From NCBI GenBank assembly GCA_900767815.1, contig CAAGAM010000070.1:14031-78030 (forward strand): 64,000 nt of DNA, read 5' to 3'. Position 1 is the stretch's first letter. Each line of letters starts with the position of its first letter. The notes under the pieces are model-generated. The model saw only the letters and a list, made by a program, of their open reading frames with translations. It did no database searches and was not told where the DNA came from. This stretch comes from Clostridia bacterium. GTDB taxonomy: Bacteria; Bacillota; Clostridia; Christensenellales; Borkfalkiaceae. Both the position numbers and the translations under genes were made by a program. Below are positions 1-7,702 of this stretch, piece after piece.

Positions 1-2850
1 GGAACGTTATACGGCGGAACTTCGATAAAACAAGACGGCGATTATACGAACGCCGCGTATATCAAATACGTTGCGGCGGACGCTCAATCGGGAATCGACG
101 CTTGTTACGTCAAGATGCCGAATTCATCGTATTATACGAATTACGCGTCGGGAACGCAACTCGCAACCGAAGGCAGATATTATTTTTATTCGGTAGATAA
201 AAGCGGTAACAAATCGACCACGGTATCGATCGTGCTGGATAAAACGAAGCCCATAGGAATGGTTTCGACTGTCGGCGGAACGAGTATAAAAAACGGCAGT
301 CACACTAATACTTCGTGGATAGCGTATACTGCGACGGAAGCGTTCGGTGTTGCTTCGAGTTTCGTTAAAAAGCCGGGCAGTTCGTCTTTCGTGGCGTATA
401 CTTTAAGTTCGCAGTTATCCGATGAAGGCGAATATACTTTTTATTGTATCGATAAAGCAGGAAATCGTTCCGAAAATTATACCGTTACGATAAACAGACA
501 GATGCCTACAGGCGAAATTCGCGTGGACGGAAAAGCGTTCGGCGGGCTGTACACTAACGGGGAAAATATAAGTTTCGTTTGTTCGGCGGCGAAATGTTAC
601 GTTATGTTGCCCGACAGCAGTACCTTCACCGATTATATTTCGGGAACGGAATATTACAAGCCGGGAAGATATAACTTTTATGGCAAATCGGAAGCGGGAA
701 CGGCAAGTTATATTTACTCGATTACCATAGACAGAACAAGCAAGCCGTTAACTATCAAGAACGTGGTAGGCGGCAAGACGGACGGCGACGTCACGATAGA
801 GTGGACGGACGGAGATTTGAGTAAATTCGCGCCCGTGAAAACCGTAACCGTGAACGGCAAACCTTACGCTAAAGGCGACGTCGTTTTTACTATCGACACA
901 GGCAAATATTTCGTCGAATCCATCGATGCGGCGGGCAATAAATGGTCGACCGAGTTTGTTTCGACCAAGCGCAATATTTTAACCGAAACCTTGATAAAAG
1001 AGTATTTCGAAACGTTCGATAAAAACGGCGAAATATATAGTTTATCGACCTATAGCGCGGCTTTTGAGTTTGCAATCAAGAGAGAAAAGTCGTTCGTGAG
1101 AACGGGCGTATGGAACGGAACAACGTGGGATACGGGCATAGCGATGGACTTGAAAGACAGCGTAAACGCGAAAAGCGGAGAGTATTTTATTTACAAGAAA
1201 TCGGGCAGCGAAAACGAAGAAGTCGCGTATTTCACGCAGGAACGACTGGACGAAGTGATCGCCGAATATGCGGCGGTCGGCATAAATTCTTTCTACTATT
1301 GGGAGAAAGAACCTGCCACTCCCGCTGAAGGCGAAACGATTTATATTCTACCCGAAACGAGAAATATAATTGCTGATAAAATCAATATCGGAGAAAACGT
1401 GCATTGCCTTGTAAACGGCGAAGAATTTATAGGTAATGTTTTCGATCTCGAAGGCGAACACGCTCTGACGATTTGCGACGAGTGGGGCAATACCTGCGAT
1501 TATAACGTTACGGTTATAAGGCGCGCTCCCGATATTTTATACGCGGTAAATGGCGGCGATACGAATATCGCCGAACTCGACAGAGTATATCGTTTTAACG
1601 ATAAAGTGACAGTTTCGGTAGACGACGCCTATGACGCAGACGCCATGTTCGTTGCGTATGACGAAAACGAAAATATACTCGGTAAGTTCTTGTTCGGCGA
1701 AACGTTCGAACTTACTGACAGCGGAAAGTATTTTGTAAAGGCAATCAACCGCTTCGGTTGGTCGGAATCTTTCTCTGTTATTATATCTCGTAACGCACCC
1801 GTTATTAAGGCGGAAAAAAATGCAGAAGATAAAAGACTTGATATTTCGATCGGAGAAAGCGAAGATAATCTCGGCTCGATTCAATCAATAGAGATGTATA
1901 AGTCGACCGACGGGCAGGAAACATGGGCTCAGCTCGATAAAGACGATTATGGTGTGATTATAGAGGCGGGAACGTATTTCTTCTCTTTCAGAACAAGCGG
2001 CGTGTATAAGATTATCTTAACCGACGAGTTCAGAACGGGCGATGCCGCTGTAATAGAAATTGTCGAATATAATCAGCCGACGATTGACGCGATATTAAAC
2101 GGTGTAGAAAACGGCGGATATACGAACGGAACGGTGTCCGTCGAATGGACGGACGAAGTTATAGCTACGGCTACAAAGGATGAAGAAAATATCGAATACA
2201 ACAGTGGCATTGAACTGAAAGGCGACGGCGAATACGTTATCGTTTTGGAAAACTTCGACAGCGAAAAGTTGGTCTATAAGTTCGTTATCGATACAATTGC
2301 GCCCGAATTGACTGTTTCGAGGGCAACTCGCGGAAGCAAAGAAAAAGGCGACGTAAGCGTTGGATTTGCTGAAAATGATTTGATTGTTCAACTCTATAAA
2401 GACGGCGAACTTGCCGGTGATTACGTTTCCGAAACCTTAATCACGGAAAGCGGAAAATACAAAGTCGTCGCTACGGATAAGGCGGGCAACGTGAGCGAAG
2501 TCGAGTTTGAAATAGACAAGATCGCTCCCAAACTCGTCATAACCGGAGTTGAAAACGGCGGGCAGGCTTCGGGCGGAGTTACGCTTTCGGAACTCTCGGA
2601 AGAATCGACCGTAACGGTTAAACTGAACGACGAAACTATCGAGTACGAAATAGGTACAACCTTGACGAAAGTCGGCAAATACACCGTAACCGTTACCGAC
2701 GAATGCGGCAATGAAAGCGTTTATGAATTCGAAATCATAAAGGCTAAAAAGCCCGTAAACGTCGGATTGATTATTGCTTTCGTCGTTTCAATGATGGTAG
2801 CCGTCGGCGCGGCGATGTTCCTTATTATTAAGAAGAAGCGCGAAGGCTAA
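1..2850 (+). CDS. Ig-repeat surface protein with C-terminal membrane anchor (5' end outside window)
   Basis: The reading frame is open from base 1 (it reads GTLYGGTSIKQDGDY) and the same repeat pattern continues past the first ATG at 115, so the gene starts upstream of the window. The visible 949 residues are a chain of Ig-like repeats. Each ends in a pattern such as GKYxVxxxDxAGN followed by a new strand with TxPxxxxxxV, as in bacterial Ig-like/HYR-type adhesion repeats. The last 30 residues hold one hydrophobic segment (GLIIAFVVSMMVAVGAAMFL) followed by KKKREG, a C-terminal membrane anchor with a positive stop-transfer tail rather than an LPXTG sorting signal. The protein is probably exported and displayed at the cell surface. 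The role in adhesion or glycan binding is inferred. A strong hairpin terminator follows. Confidence 0.8.
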   Translation, partial: GTLYGGTSIKQDGDYTNAAYIKYVAADAQSGIDACYVKMPNSSYYTNYASGTQLATEGRYYFYSVDKSGNKSTTVSIVLDKTKPIGMVSTVGGTSIKNGSHTNTSWIAYTATEAFGVASSFVKKPGSSSFVAYTLSSQLSDEGEYTFYCIDKAGNRSENYTVTINRQMPTGEIRVDGKAFGGLYTNGENISFVCSAAKCYVMLPDSSTFTDYISGTEYYKPGRYNFYGKSEAGTASYIYSITIDRTSKPLTIKNVVGGKTDGDVTIEWTDGDLSKFAPVKTVTVNGKPYAKGDVVFTIDTGKYFVESIDAAGNKWSTEFVSTKRNILTETLIKEYFETFDKNGEIYSLSTYSAAFEFAIKREKSFVRTGVWNGTTWDTGIAMDLKDSVNAKSGEYFIYKKSGSENEEVAYFTQERLDEVIAEYAAVGINSFYYWEKEPATPAEGETIYILPETRNIIADKINIGENVHCLVNGEEFIGNVFDLEGEHALTICDEWGNTCDYNVTVIRRAPDILYAVNGGDTNIAELDRVYRFNDKVTVSVDDAYDADAMFVAYDENENILGKFLFGETFELTDSGKYFVKAINRFGWSESFSVIISRNAPVIKAEKNAEDKRLDISIGESEDNLGSIQSIEMYKSTDGQETWAQLDKDDYGVIIEAGTYFFSFRTSGVYKIILTDEFRTGDAAVIEIVEYNQPTIDAILNGVENGGYTNGTVSVEWTDEVIATATKDEENIEYNSGIELKGDGEYVIVLENFDSEKLVYKFVIDTIAPELTVSRATRGSKEKGDVSVGFAENDLIVQLYKDGELAGDYVSETLITESGKYKVVATDKAGNVSEVEFEIDKIAPKLVITGVENGGQASGGVTLSELSEESTVTVKLNDETIEYEIGTTLTKVGKYTVTVTDECGNESVYEFEIIKAKKPVNVGLIIAFVVSMMVAVGAAMFLIIKKKREG

Positions 2851-2884
2851 TGTAAACGGCGGATAAAAATAGCCGAGAACAGCA

Positions 2885-2920
2885 AACGAGAGAGCCGACA
2901 AAACGGCTCTCTCGTTAAAA
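2885..2920 (+). terminator. Hairpin terminator after the Ig-repeat gene
   Basis: A perfect 13-bp stem (2885-2897 with 2904-2916) closes a short A-rich loop, 35 bases after the stop codon. An AAAATTTT stretch follows, so the U tract is weak but the stem is strong. Confidence 0.65.
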
Positions 2921-3040
2921 TTTTACTTAAAATACCTTACAAGGGCGTAGTGTTTAATTTCTTTGATAGGTGGCAGGTGTCACGATGGCAGGAGAATGTG
3001 AACCACCCATTGTAACTATCAAAAGCAGAAAGAAAAATAA

Positions 3041-4188
3041 GACAATAATATAATAAATAAACATCATTCAAAGGTATCTGTTAAAGATATAGCCAAGGAA
3101 CAGCATGTTTCGCCTGATATCGTTTCAAGAGCCTTGCGGTTGGTATCTTTCTCAAATAAACCCGAACTACCCGTTATTCTCGGAATAGACGAATTTAAGG
3201 GCAATACAAGCAGTGAAAAGTATAATCTTATTCTTACAGACCTACACGACAATAAAATACTCGACATACTTCCGACACGCAAAAAGACAGATATTATATC
3301 GTATTTTAAGCGTTATGCCAGCCAAGAATAATATGAACCGTGGTTTTACGGCGTGTTTTTGGTTAATACTTCGTTGCACTCGTGGGTTATACTTGTTTAT
3401 TAACCCGCTCGCGCGCCTTGTCTTAATCTAAAAACACGCCGTAAAACTTGTATACAACCAAAACGCCGCTATTTTCGACGATTTTTTGCAAAGGCGAGCG
3501 CAGTAGTATTGACGTACTACAAACGAGAATTTGTGAAAAAGCGCGTAAATATCGGCGTTTTGGCAGGACCCGTATTATTCTTGACTGGCATACAACCGAA
3601 GAAAGACAAAAAGTAAAGGTTTTTGTAATGGATATGACGAACAACTATAAAGAGATTTCCTGGTTATTCCCCTCTGCCGAAATCGTAGTGGACAGGTGTC
3701 ATTACGTCAGACAGGTCTACTTTGCTTTAGACGCCGTAAGAAAACGTATTCAAAAACAATTCCCGGATAACAAACGATTACACTTCAAACGCAACAAATA
3801 CGTTTTATGGAAGAAGTATTCCGAACTAAACGAAGAAGATCAAATCGTTTTAAGACGTATGTTAAACCAAAGCGAAGAACTGTACTCGGCTTGGAGCCTT
3901 AAAGAATGGTTTATTGAAATAAAGGAATTAAAAAAAGAAAAAGACGCCCGCAGGGAATTACATAATTGGCTGCTTTCGGCACAGGAAACCAATTTGTCTG
4001 AATTTAATGCTTGCATAACGGCTTTTTGCAATTGGTTCGGCTACATTATTAAAGGTTACAGACACAAAGTTACCAACGGCTTTACCGAAGGTATGAATAA
4101 CAATATTAAAGTTTTGAAACGTATTGCCTACGGGTTCAGAAACTTTGAAAACTTCCGTAAACGTATTCTTTTATGCTTCGGTAACTGA
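3041..4188 (+). pseudogene. ISL3-family transposase remnant, N-truncated and interrupted
   Basis: Two pieces of one ISL3-type DDE transposase are visible. The first (frame open from 3041) reads a helix-turn-helix, VKDIAKEQHVSPDIVSRAL, then the ISL3 signature ILGIDEFK and DILPTRKKTDIISYFKRY. The second resumes at 3592 with TTEERQKVKVFVMDM, then VVDRCHYVRQ and the C-terminal signature GFTEGMNNNIKVLKR and AYGFRN. The N-terminal zinc-binding part usual in the family is missing and no start codon lies in frame before 3134. A 273-bp element sits between the halves. Removing 275 bp (the element plus one AT copy) restores the frame as RY-TTEER. Only the right inverted repeat of the IS survives. The gene cannot make an active transposase. 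Confidence 0.85.
3317..3589 (+). mobile_element. Hairpin-rich miniature inverted-repeat element (MITE-like) in the ISL3 gene
   Basis: The element has imperfect terminal inverted repeats: GCCAGCCAAGAATAATA at 3317-3333 and its near complement at 3573-3589. It is flanked by AT on both sides (3315-3316 and 3590-3591). Inside are two long subterminal stems: TTTTACGGCGTGTTTTT (near 3344) pairs with a complement near 3430-3446, and CCAAAACGCCG (near 3468) pairs with CGGCGTTTTGG (near 3553). A smaller GTAGT/ACTAC stem lies between them. It carries no transposase, so it would have to be moved by another element. The boundary is supported by the in-frame repair of the host gene when it is removed. Confidence 0.7.
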
Positions 4189-4235
4189 TAATTTCAACGG
4201 CACTGAAAATATTATATTCGTGAATCTTTAAATTT

Positions 4236-4261
4236 CACACCCCAACATTTGACAAAGAGCC
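4236..4261 (-). repeat. Right terminal inverted repeat of the ISL3 remnant
   Basis: Read on the minus strand this begins GGCTCTTTGTCAAATGTTGG, the typical outer end of ISL3-family elements. It lies 48 bases after the transposase stop. No matching left end is seen upstream of 3041, which agrees with 5' truncation of the element. Confidence 0.7.
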
Positions 4262-4265
4262 ATTT

Positions 4266-5147
4266 TTAATCGGGGCTGTCTTTTAACTTTTTAAATTCGG
4301 TGGGCGAAACGCCGAAAAATATTTTGAAGGCTTTTGAAAAGGTGTAAACGGACGAGTAGTTCAGTATTTCGGCGACCTTGGATACAGGCAGTCGTTCGTC
4401 GCATATAAGTGTTTTCGCACGTTCCATTTTTGCCGAAACATAGTATTCGGTGATCGATTTACCCGTCGAAGCTTTAAATATCTTTGACAGATAAGAGTAG
4501 TTATAATTAAGATAGTCCGAGATATCGGACAAATTGCGGATAGAAAGCAGGTTGAGCGAGATGTAACGCATAATCATAAACGTTAACTGATCGGCGGTTT
4601 TCGGTTCGTCCGAAAGATTTGCGCCGTCGGATGAGTTGAAAAATTTCGGTATAAGCAGAACCAGCTGTTCGAGCGTAAGAGAAAAGAGGCGGTTTTCGGA
4701 ATAGTTTCTTTCGGAAAGGATCGTTATTAGAAGATCTACGAGTTCGGGAATAAGTGAATTTCTGAAAATGCGTGATTTTGAAGAATCGCAGTTTAAAACG
4801 AGCTCGTCAAAAACGGACTTGTATTCGGGGGTTGTGAAATAGAAGGAAAAGAATTGGTATGTAAGTTCGTTTTCGGGCGAAGAGCGCACACTGTGAACGT
4901 CGTAAGGAAAGGAGAGATATATGTCTCCGCTTTCGATTTTTTCTTCCCGACCATTAGTCGTGATTATGCCTTGGCCTGACCTTGCGATGGTAAGTTCGAA
5001 CCAGTGCAGATGCAGATGCGGAGGGGAATAAGTATCCGACGAGCAGACTTTTTTCCCTATCTGATAAAGTCCGATTCTGTCTATAACGAGCGGCGAGGTT
5101 ATGAACTGATAATCTATAAGGTATTTTCCGTCTTCATGGTTTTTCAT
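4266..5147 (-). CDS. AraC-family transcriptional regulator with cupin sensor domain
   Basis: The protein has 293 residues. Residues 1-130 look like an AraC-type cupin ligand-binding domain (PPHLHLHWFELTIARSGQG, then GDIYLSFPYDVHSV). Residues 190-290 form the double helix-turn-helix of AraC/XylS proteins, with SDISDYLNYNYSYLSKIFK and the second helix VSKVAEILNYSSVYTFSKAFK followed by GVSPTEFKK. It is divergent from the catabolic run on the plus strand and is most likely its sugar-responsive activator; the ligand is unknown. The start at 5147 has no clear Shine-Dalgarno. The intergenic region carries the duplicated promoter segment, so the same regulator could act on both copies. Confidence 0.9.
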   Translation of the reverse strand: MKNHEDGKYLIDYQFITSPLVIDRIGLYQIGKKVCSSDTYSPPHLHLHWFELTIARSGQGIITTNGREEKIESGDIYLSFPYDVHSVRSSPENELTYQFFSFYFTTPEYKSVFDELVLNCDSSKSRIFRNSLIPELVDLLITILSERNYSENRLFSLTLEQLVLLIPKFFNSSDGANLSDEPKTADQLTFMIMRYISLNLLSIRNLSDISDYLNYNYSYLSKIFKASTGKSITEYYVSAKMERAKTLICDERLPVSKVAEILNYSSVYTFSKAFKIFFGVSPTEFKKLKDSPD

Positions 5148-5169
5148 GATATAATGATAACAGAAAAAT

Positions 5170-5335
5170 CTTTGAAAGACAACGAATAAATAGAGAAAAA
5201 TAAAAAATCACACAAAAAAACAAAAACAGGATAAATTTTTAGAATAAATAGGATATTGTAAAGCTATGCGGGACGTAGTATAATATAAGCGAAATAACAA
5301 ACGCGGAGAAATTTATGGCAAACAATTACCCTATT
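5170..5335 (+). repeat. Promoter-and-start direct repeat, copy A
   Basis: These 166 bases match 9802-9968 with only a handful of differences. The repeat contains the whole region between the regulator and the first codons of the DUF4434 gene: promoter, ribosome binding site and the codons for MANNYPI. In this copy the gene start runs into unrelated sequence after CCCTATT. Differences include TATAAT here against TAGAAT in copy B, and GGAGAA here against GGAGGAA in copy B. Confidence 0.9.
5256..5284 (+). promoter_or_regulatory. Sigma-A-type promoter in copy A of the repeat
   Basis: TTGTAA (5256-5261) and a consensus TATAAT (5279-5284) are separated by exactly 17 bases. It faces the catabolic genes, divergent from the AraC gene. 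It is likely the regulated promoter for the run beginning at 5598, giving a leader of about 300 bases. Confidence 0.65.
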
Positions 5336-5350
5336 TTCTCGATATATTGA
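5315..5350 (+). pseudogene. Eleven-codon stub of the DUF4434 gene start
   Basis: ATG at 5315 begins MANNYPI, identical to the start of the gene at 9948, then diverges to FSIY and a TGA stop. Its ribosome binding site (GGAGAA) is weaker than in the intact copy. It is a leftover of the event that duplicated the promoter segment. Confidence 0.8.
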
Positions 5351-5597
5351 ACGAAAGAAAAAGATACTACGTCGGGAAGTGGAAAAAATGGTTTGCAGGG
5401 GACAGAAAAGTAAGCGTAAAAAAAACTTTATGAGTTGTGTCTTGACGAAATCTCCCGCGTTAAAAACTATATATTGTCGAAAAGCGCTTAAAAACGCACC
5501 ATTCAGACATTTTTGCCCGCGTATTCTTTATTGAAGAATGCAGGCGATAAAAATGCGCAAAAAACAGTTTACATTATATAAATACGGAGGAAAAAGC
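5351..5597 (+). other. Leader between promoter copy A and the cupin gene
   Basis: No gene is seen. The segment holds a TTGACG at 5442 with TATAT-rich sequence about 20 bases on (a weak possible promoter), a 6-bp ATTCTT/AAGAAT hairpin near 5521-5537, and a good ribosome binding site (CGGAGG) just before the ATG at 5598. Confidence 0.4.
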
Positions 5598-6779
5598 ATG
5601 AAAAAAGCAGATTTTTTAACTGAAGGCGATGGCGTATTAAGACTTAAACCGACCTGGGTCCCAAGAAGTTTTTGCCGCCCGGGCAAGAGAATTAAGTTGC
5701 ACCCCGACGATTATTACATTTTAGGGCTTGAAAAGGGCGGAATTGACGAAAGATGGTTTGCGTCCACCACCTGGGCGGAGAACGGACCGAACACGCCCGA
5801 GGATGAGGGGCTTTCTTACGTTGTTTCAGCCGACGGAAAGGATCAGGTTTTGCTCCGTGATATGGTAGACGAACTCAAAGGCGAGATAATCGGCGAAAAT
5901 CTTTGGAACAAATATCATAAATGGCCTATGTTCTCCAAGTTTTTCGATAATGCGGGACCGCTTCCGCATCACATTCATCACCGCGACGAACACGCGAAGA
6001 GAGTGGGTAGCGACGGCAAGCCCGAAATGTACTTTTTCCCCGCGCAGATGAACAATTACGGAGCGGAGTTTCCGTACACGTTTTTCGGTCTTAATCCCGA
6101 CTGCAAAAAGGAAGATATAAAGAAATGTCTTGAGAATTTCACAAAAGGCGATAACCATTTGCTCGATTATTCTCAGGCGTACAATATAGAACTCGACACG
6201 GGCTGGGACGTTCCCCCGGGAGTTCTGCACGCGCCCGCAAGTCTGTGTACGTACGAACCGCAGTTTGCTTCGGATGTTTACGCGATGTATCAGTCGGTTC
6301 TGCTCGGCGGGCATTGCGTTCCCGAAGATTTGCTGTGGAAAAACTGCCCGCCCGAAGAAAAAGGTAATTTCGATTATCTTATAGACGTTATCGACTGGGA
6401 AGCCAACGTCGATCCGAAGTTCAAAGAGCATCGTTTCATGCGCCCGATCGTAGATAAAGAAGACGAAAAGCATAAGGAAGAGTGGATTTGTTATAAATCG
6501 AAACTCGCCTGCGCAAAAAGGCTTACCGTTTATCCCGGTCAGACCGTTACGGTAAAGGACAGCGCGGCTTACGGATTTATTCTTATAGAAGGTCACGGCA
6601 AATTCGGCAAATGGGACATAGAAACGCCGACGCTCATAAGATACGGCGAACTCACGAACGACGAGTTTTTCGTAACCGAAAAGGCGGCGAAGAAAGGAAT
6701 AAAAATAACAAACGAGAGCAAAACGGAAAATATCGTAATGCTCAAACATTTCGCGGAAAATCCCGACCTCAATTTTTAA
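5598..6779 (+). CDS. Cupin sugar-isomerase-like protein (phosphomannose isomerase type)
   Basis: The start is set at 5598 because CGGAGG lies 8 bases upstream; an earlier in-frame ATG at 5538 has no such site. The 393-residue product shows a type I phosphomannose-isomerase-like metal site: HHIHH at about 124-128, KPE at 141-143 and the second-strand motif PPGVLHAP with His about 211. These match the HxH...E...H pattern of metal-binding cupins. It probably interconverts a free or phosphorylated aldose and ketose in the cytoplasm, in keeping with the mannosidase and epimerase downstream. The exact substrate is not shown by the sequence. It is the first gene of the block between the two promoter repeats and is followed after 2 bases by the DUF4432 gene. 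Confidence 0.7.
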   Translation: MKKADFLTEGDGVLRLKPTWVPRSFCRPGKRIKLHPDDYYILGLEKGGIDERWFASTTWAENGPNTPEDEGLSYVVSADGKDQVLLRDMVDELKGEIIGENLWNKYHKWPMFSKFFDNAGPLPHHIHHRDEHAKRVGSDGKPEMYFFPAQMNNYGAEFPYTFFGLNPDCKKEDIKKCLENFTKGDNHLLDYSQAYNIELDTGWDVPPGVLHAPASLCTYEPQFASDVYAMYQSVLLGGHCVPEDLLWKNCPPEEKGNFDYLIDVIDWEANVDPKFKEHRFMRPIVDKEDEKHKEEWICYKSKLACAKRLTVYPGQTVTVKDSAAYGFILIEGHGKFGKWDIETPTLIRYGELTNDEFFVTEKAAKKGIKITNESKTENIVMLKHFAENPDLNF

Positions 6780-6781
6780 AA

Positions 6782-7681
6782 ATGAACAAAAAAGACGCAG
6801 GCAGACAAGTCGTTTCCGCTTATGATATTGCTTTTGAAAGCGGAAAAGAAAAGGGTAAACAGGGTGTGCTGGTTAACGTCGGCGCGCTCGAGGTGCTTTT
6901 CAACAAAACAAACGCGCTCGATATAGCGTGGGTAAAATACAAAGGCAACAACATTTCGTTTCTGTCTAAAAACGGTCTTAATTCTAATATCGGCGAGTTC
7001 CCGAATAAATTCGAGGGTGGTTTTTTATACACCTGCGGAACGGATAACGTAAGTTCCTGCGTAGGTGGCAAACCCGTTCACGGCAGTTTGCATTACAGCC
7101 ATGTCGATAACGTTTACGTTACGATTTTGGACGATAGTGCCGAGGTTTTCGGCACGGTAAGGCAAACAGCGCTTTTCGCCGAGAATATCGCGCTTCAAAG
7201 ACATTTTACGGTAAGGGAAAACGAGATTACCGTTTGCGATACCGTTTGCAACGAGGCGTATACCGATACAAAATACGTTCTGCTGTATCACACGAATTTC
7301 GGTTATCCGTTTTTGGACGAGTGTTTAAAACTCGATATTCCGTTTGTTAAAAGCGAAGGACTTACCGATTATGCGAAAAGTCGAATCGGTAAACAGCTAC
7401 AGATAACCGAGCCGATCGACGGCGGTGAAGAGGAAGTCTTTTACAACACGCTTGAAAAGGGCGAAGTAACGCTTACCAACGAGCAATTAAAAACGCGGAT
7501 AAAAGTTATATACAACGTTGAAGATTTTCCCGTTTTGTTGCAATGGAAAAGCATGATAAGCGGCGATTACGCGCTGGGCATAGAGCCGTCGCTTACGAGA
7601 TTTGACGATTTCAAAATGCGCGCGCTTGCGCCCGGCGATAAAAAGCAGTACAAAATAAAATATATTTTCGGCGGACTTTAA
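6782..7681 (+). CDS. DUF4432 aldose-1-epimerase-like protein
   Basis: The start is placed at 6782, two bases after the upstream stop, giving 299 residues; an upstream extension would lie inside the previous gene. The fold family is galactose-mutarotase-like DUF4432 (YphB type). The visible signatures are GKPVHGSLHYS, the strand motif LLYHTNFGYPFLDE and LGIEPS near the C terminus, all usual in the family. The protein probably handles anomers or other stereoisomers of a sugar acid or aldose. There is no strong ribosome binding site, so translation may be coupled to the gene before it. Confidence 0.7.
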   Translation: MNKKDAGRQVVSAYDIAFESGKEKGKQGVLVNVGALEVLFNKTNALDIAWVKYKGNNISFLSKNGLNSNIGEFPNKFEGGFLYTCGTDNVSSCVGGKPVHGSLHYSHVDNVYVTILDDSAEVFGTVRQTALFAENIALQRHFTVRENEITVCDTVCNEAYTDTKYVLLYHTNFGYPFLDECLKLDIPFVKSEGLTDYAKSRIGKQLQITEPIDGGEEEVFYNTLEKGEVTLTNEQLKTRIKVIYNVEDFPVLLQWKSMISGDYALGIEPSLTRFDDFKMRALAPGDKKQYKIKYIFGGL

Positions 7682-7702
7682 ACCGCAAAACGATAATCGA
7701 TA

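Noticed and set aside
3448..3591. Apparent N-terminal part of the second transposase ORF
   Set aside because: This stretch is the right half of the inserted miniature element read by chance in frame; the transposase sense begins at 3592.
5826..6749. Long minus-strand open frame (307 codons) opposite the cupin gene
   Set aside because: It is a mirror of the codon pattern of a clear gene with metal motifs, has no family motif and no ribosome binding site. Similar antisense frames at 16838-17677 and 30928-31854 were dropped for the same reason.
6611..6781. Upstream extension of the DUF4432 protein
   Set aside because: The extra residues are basic, low-complexity and lie inside the cupin gene; the family starts at about 6782.
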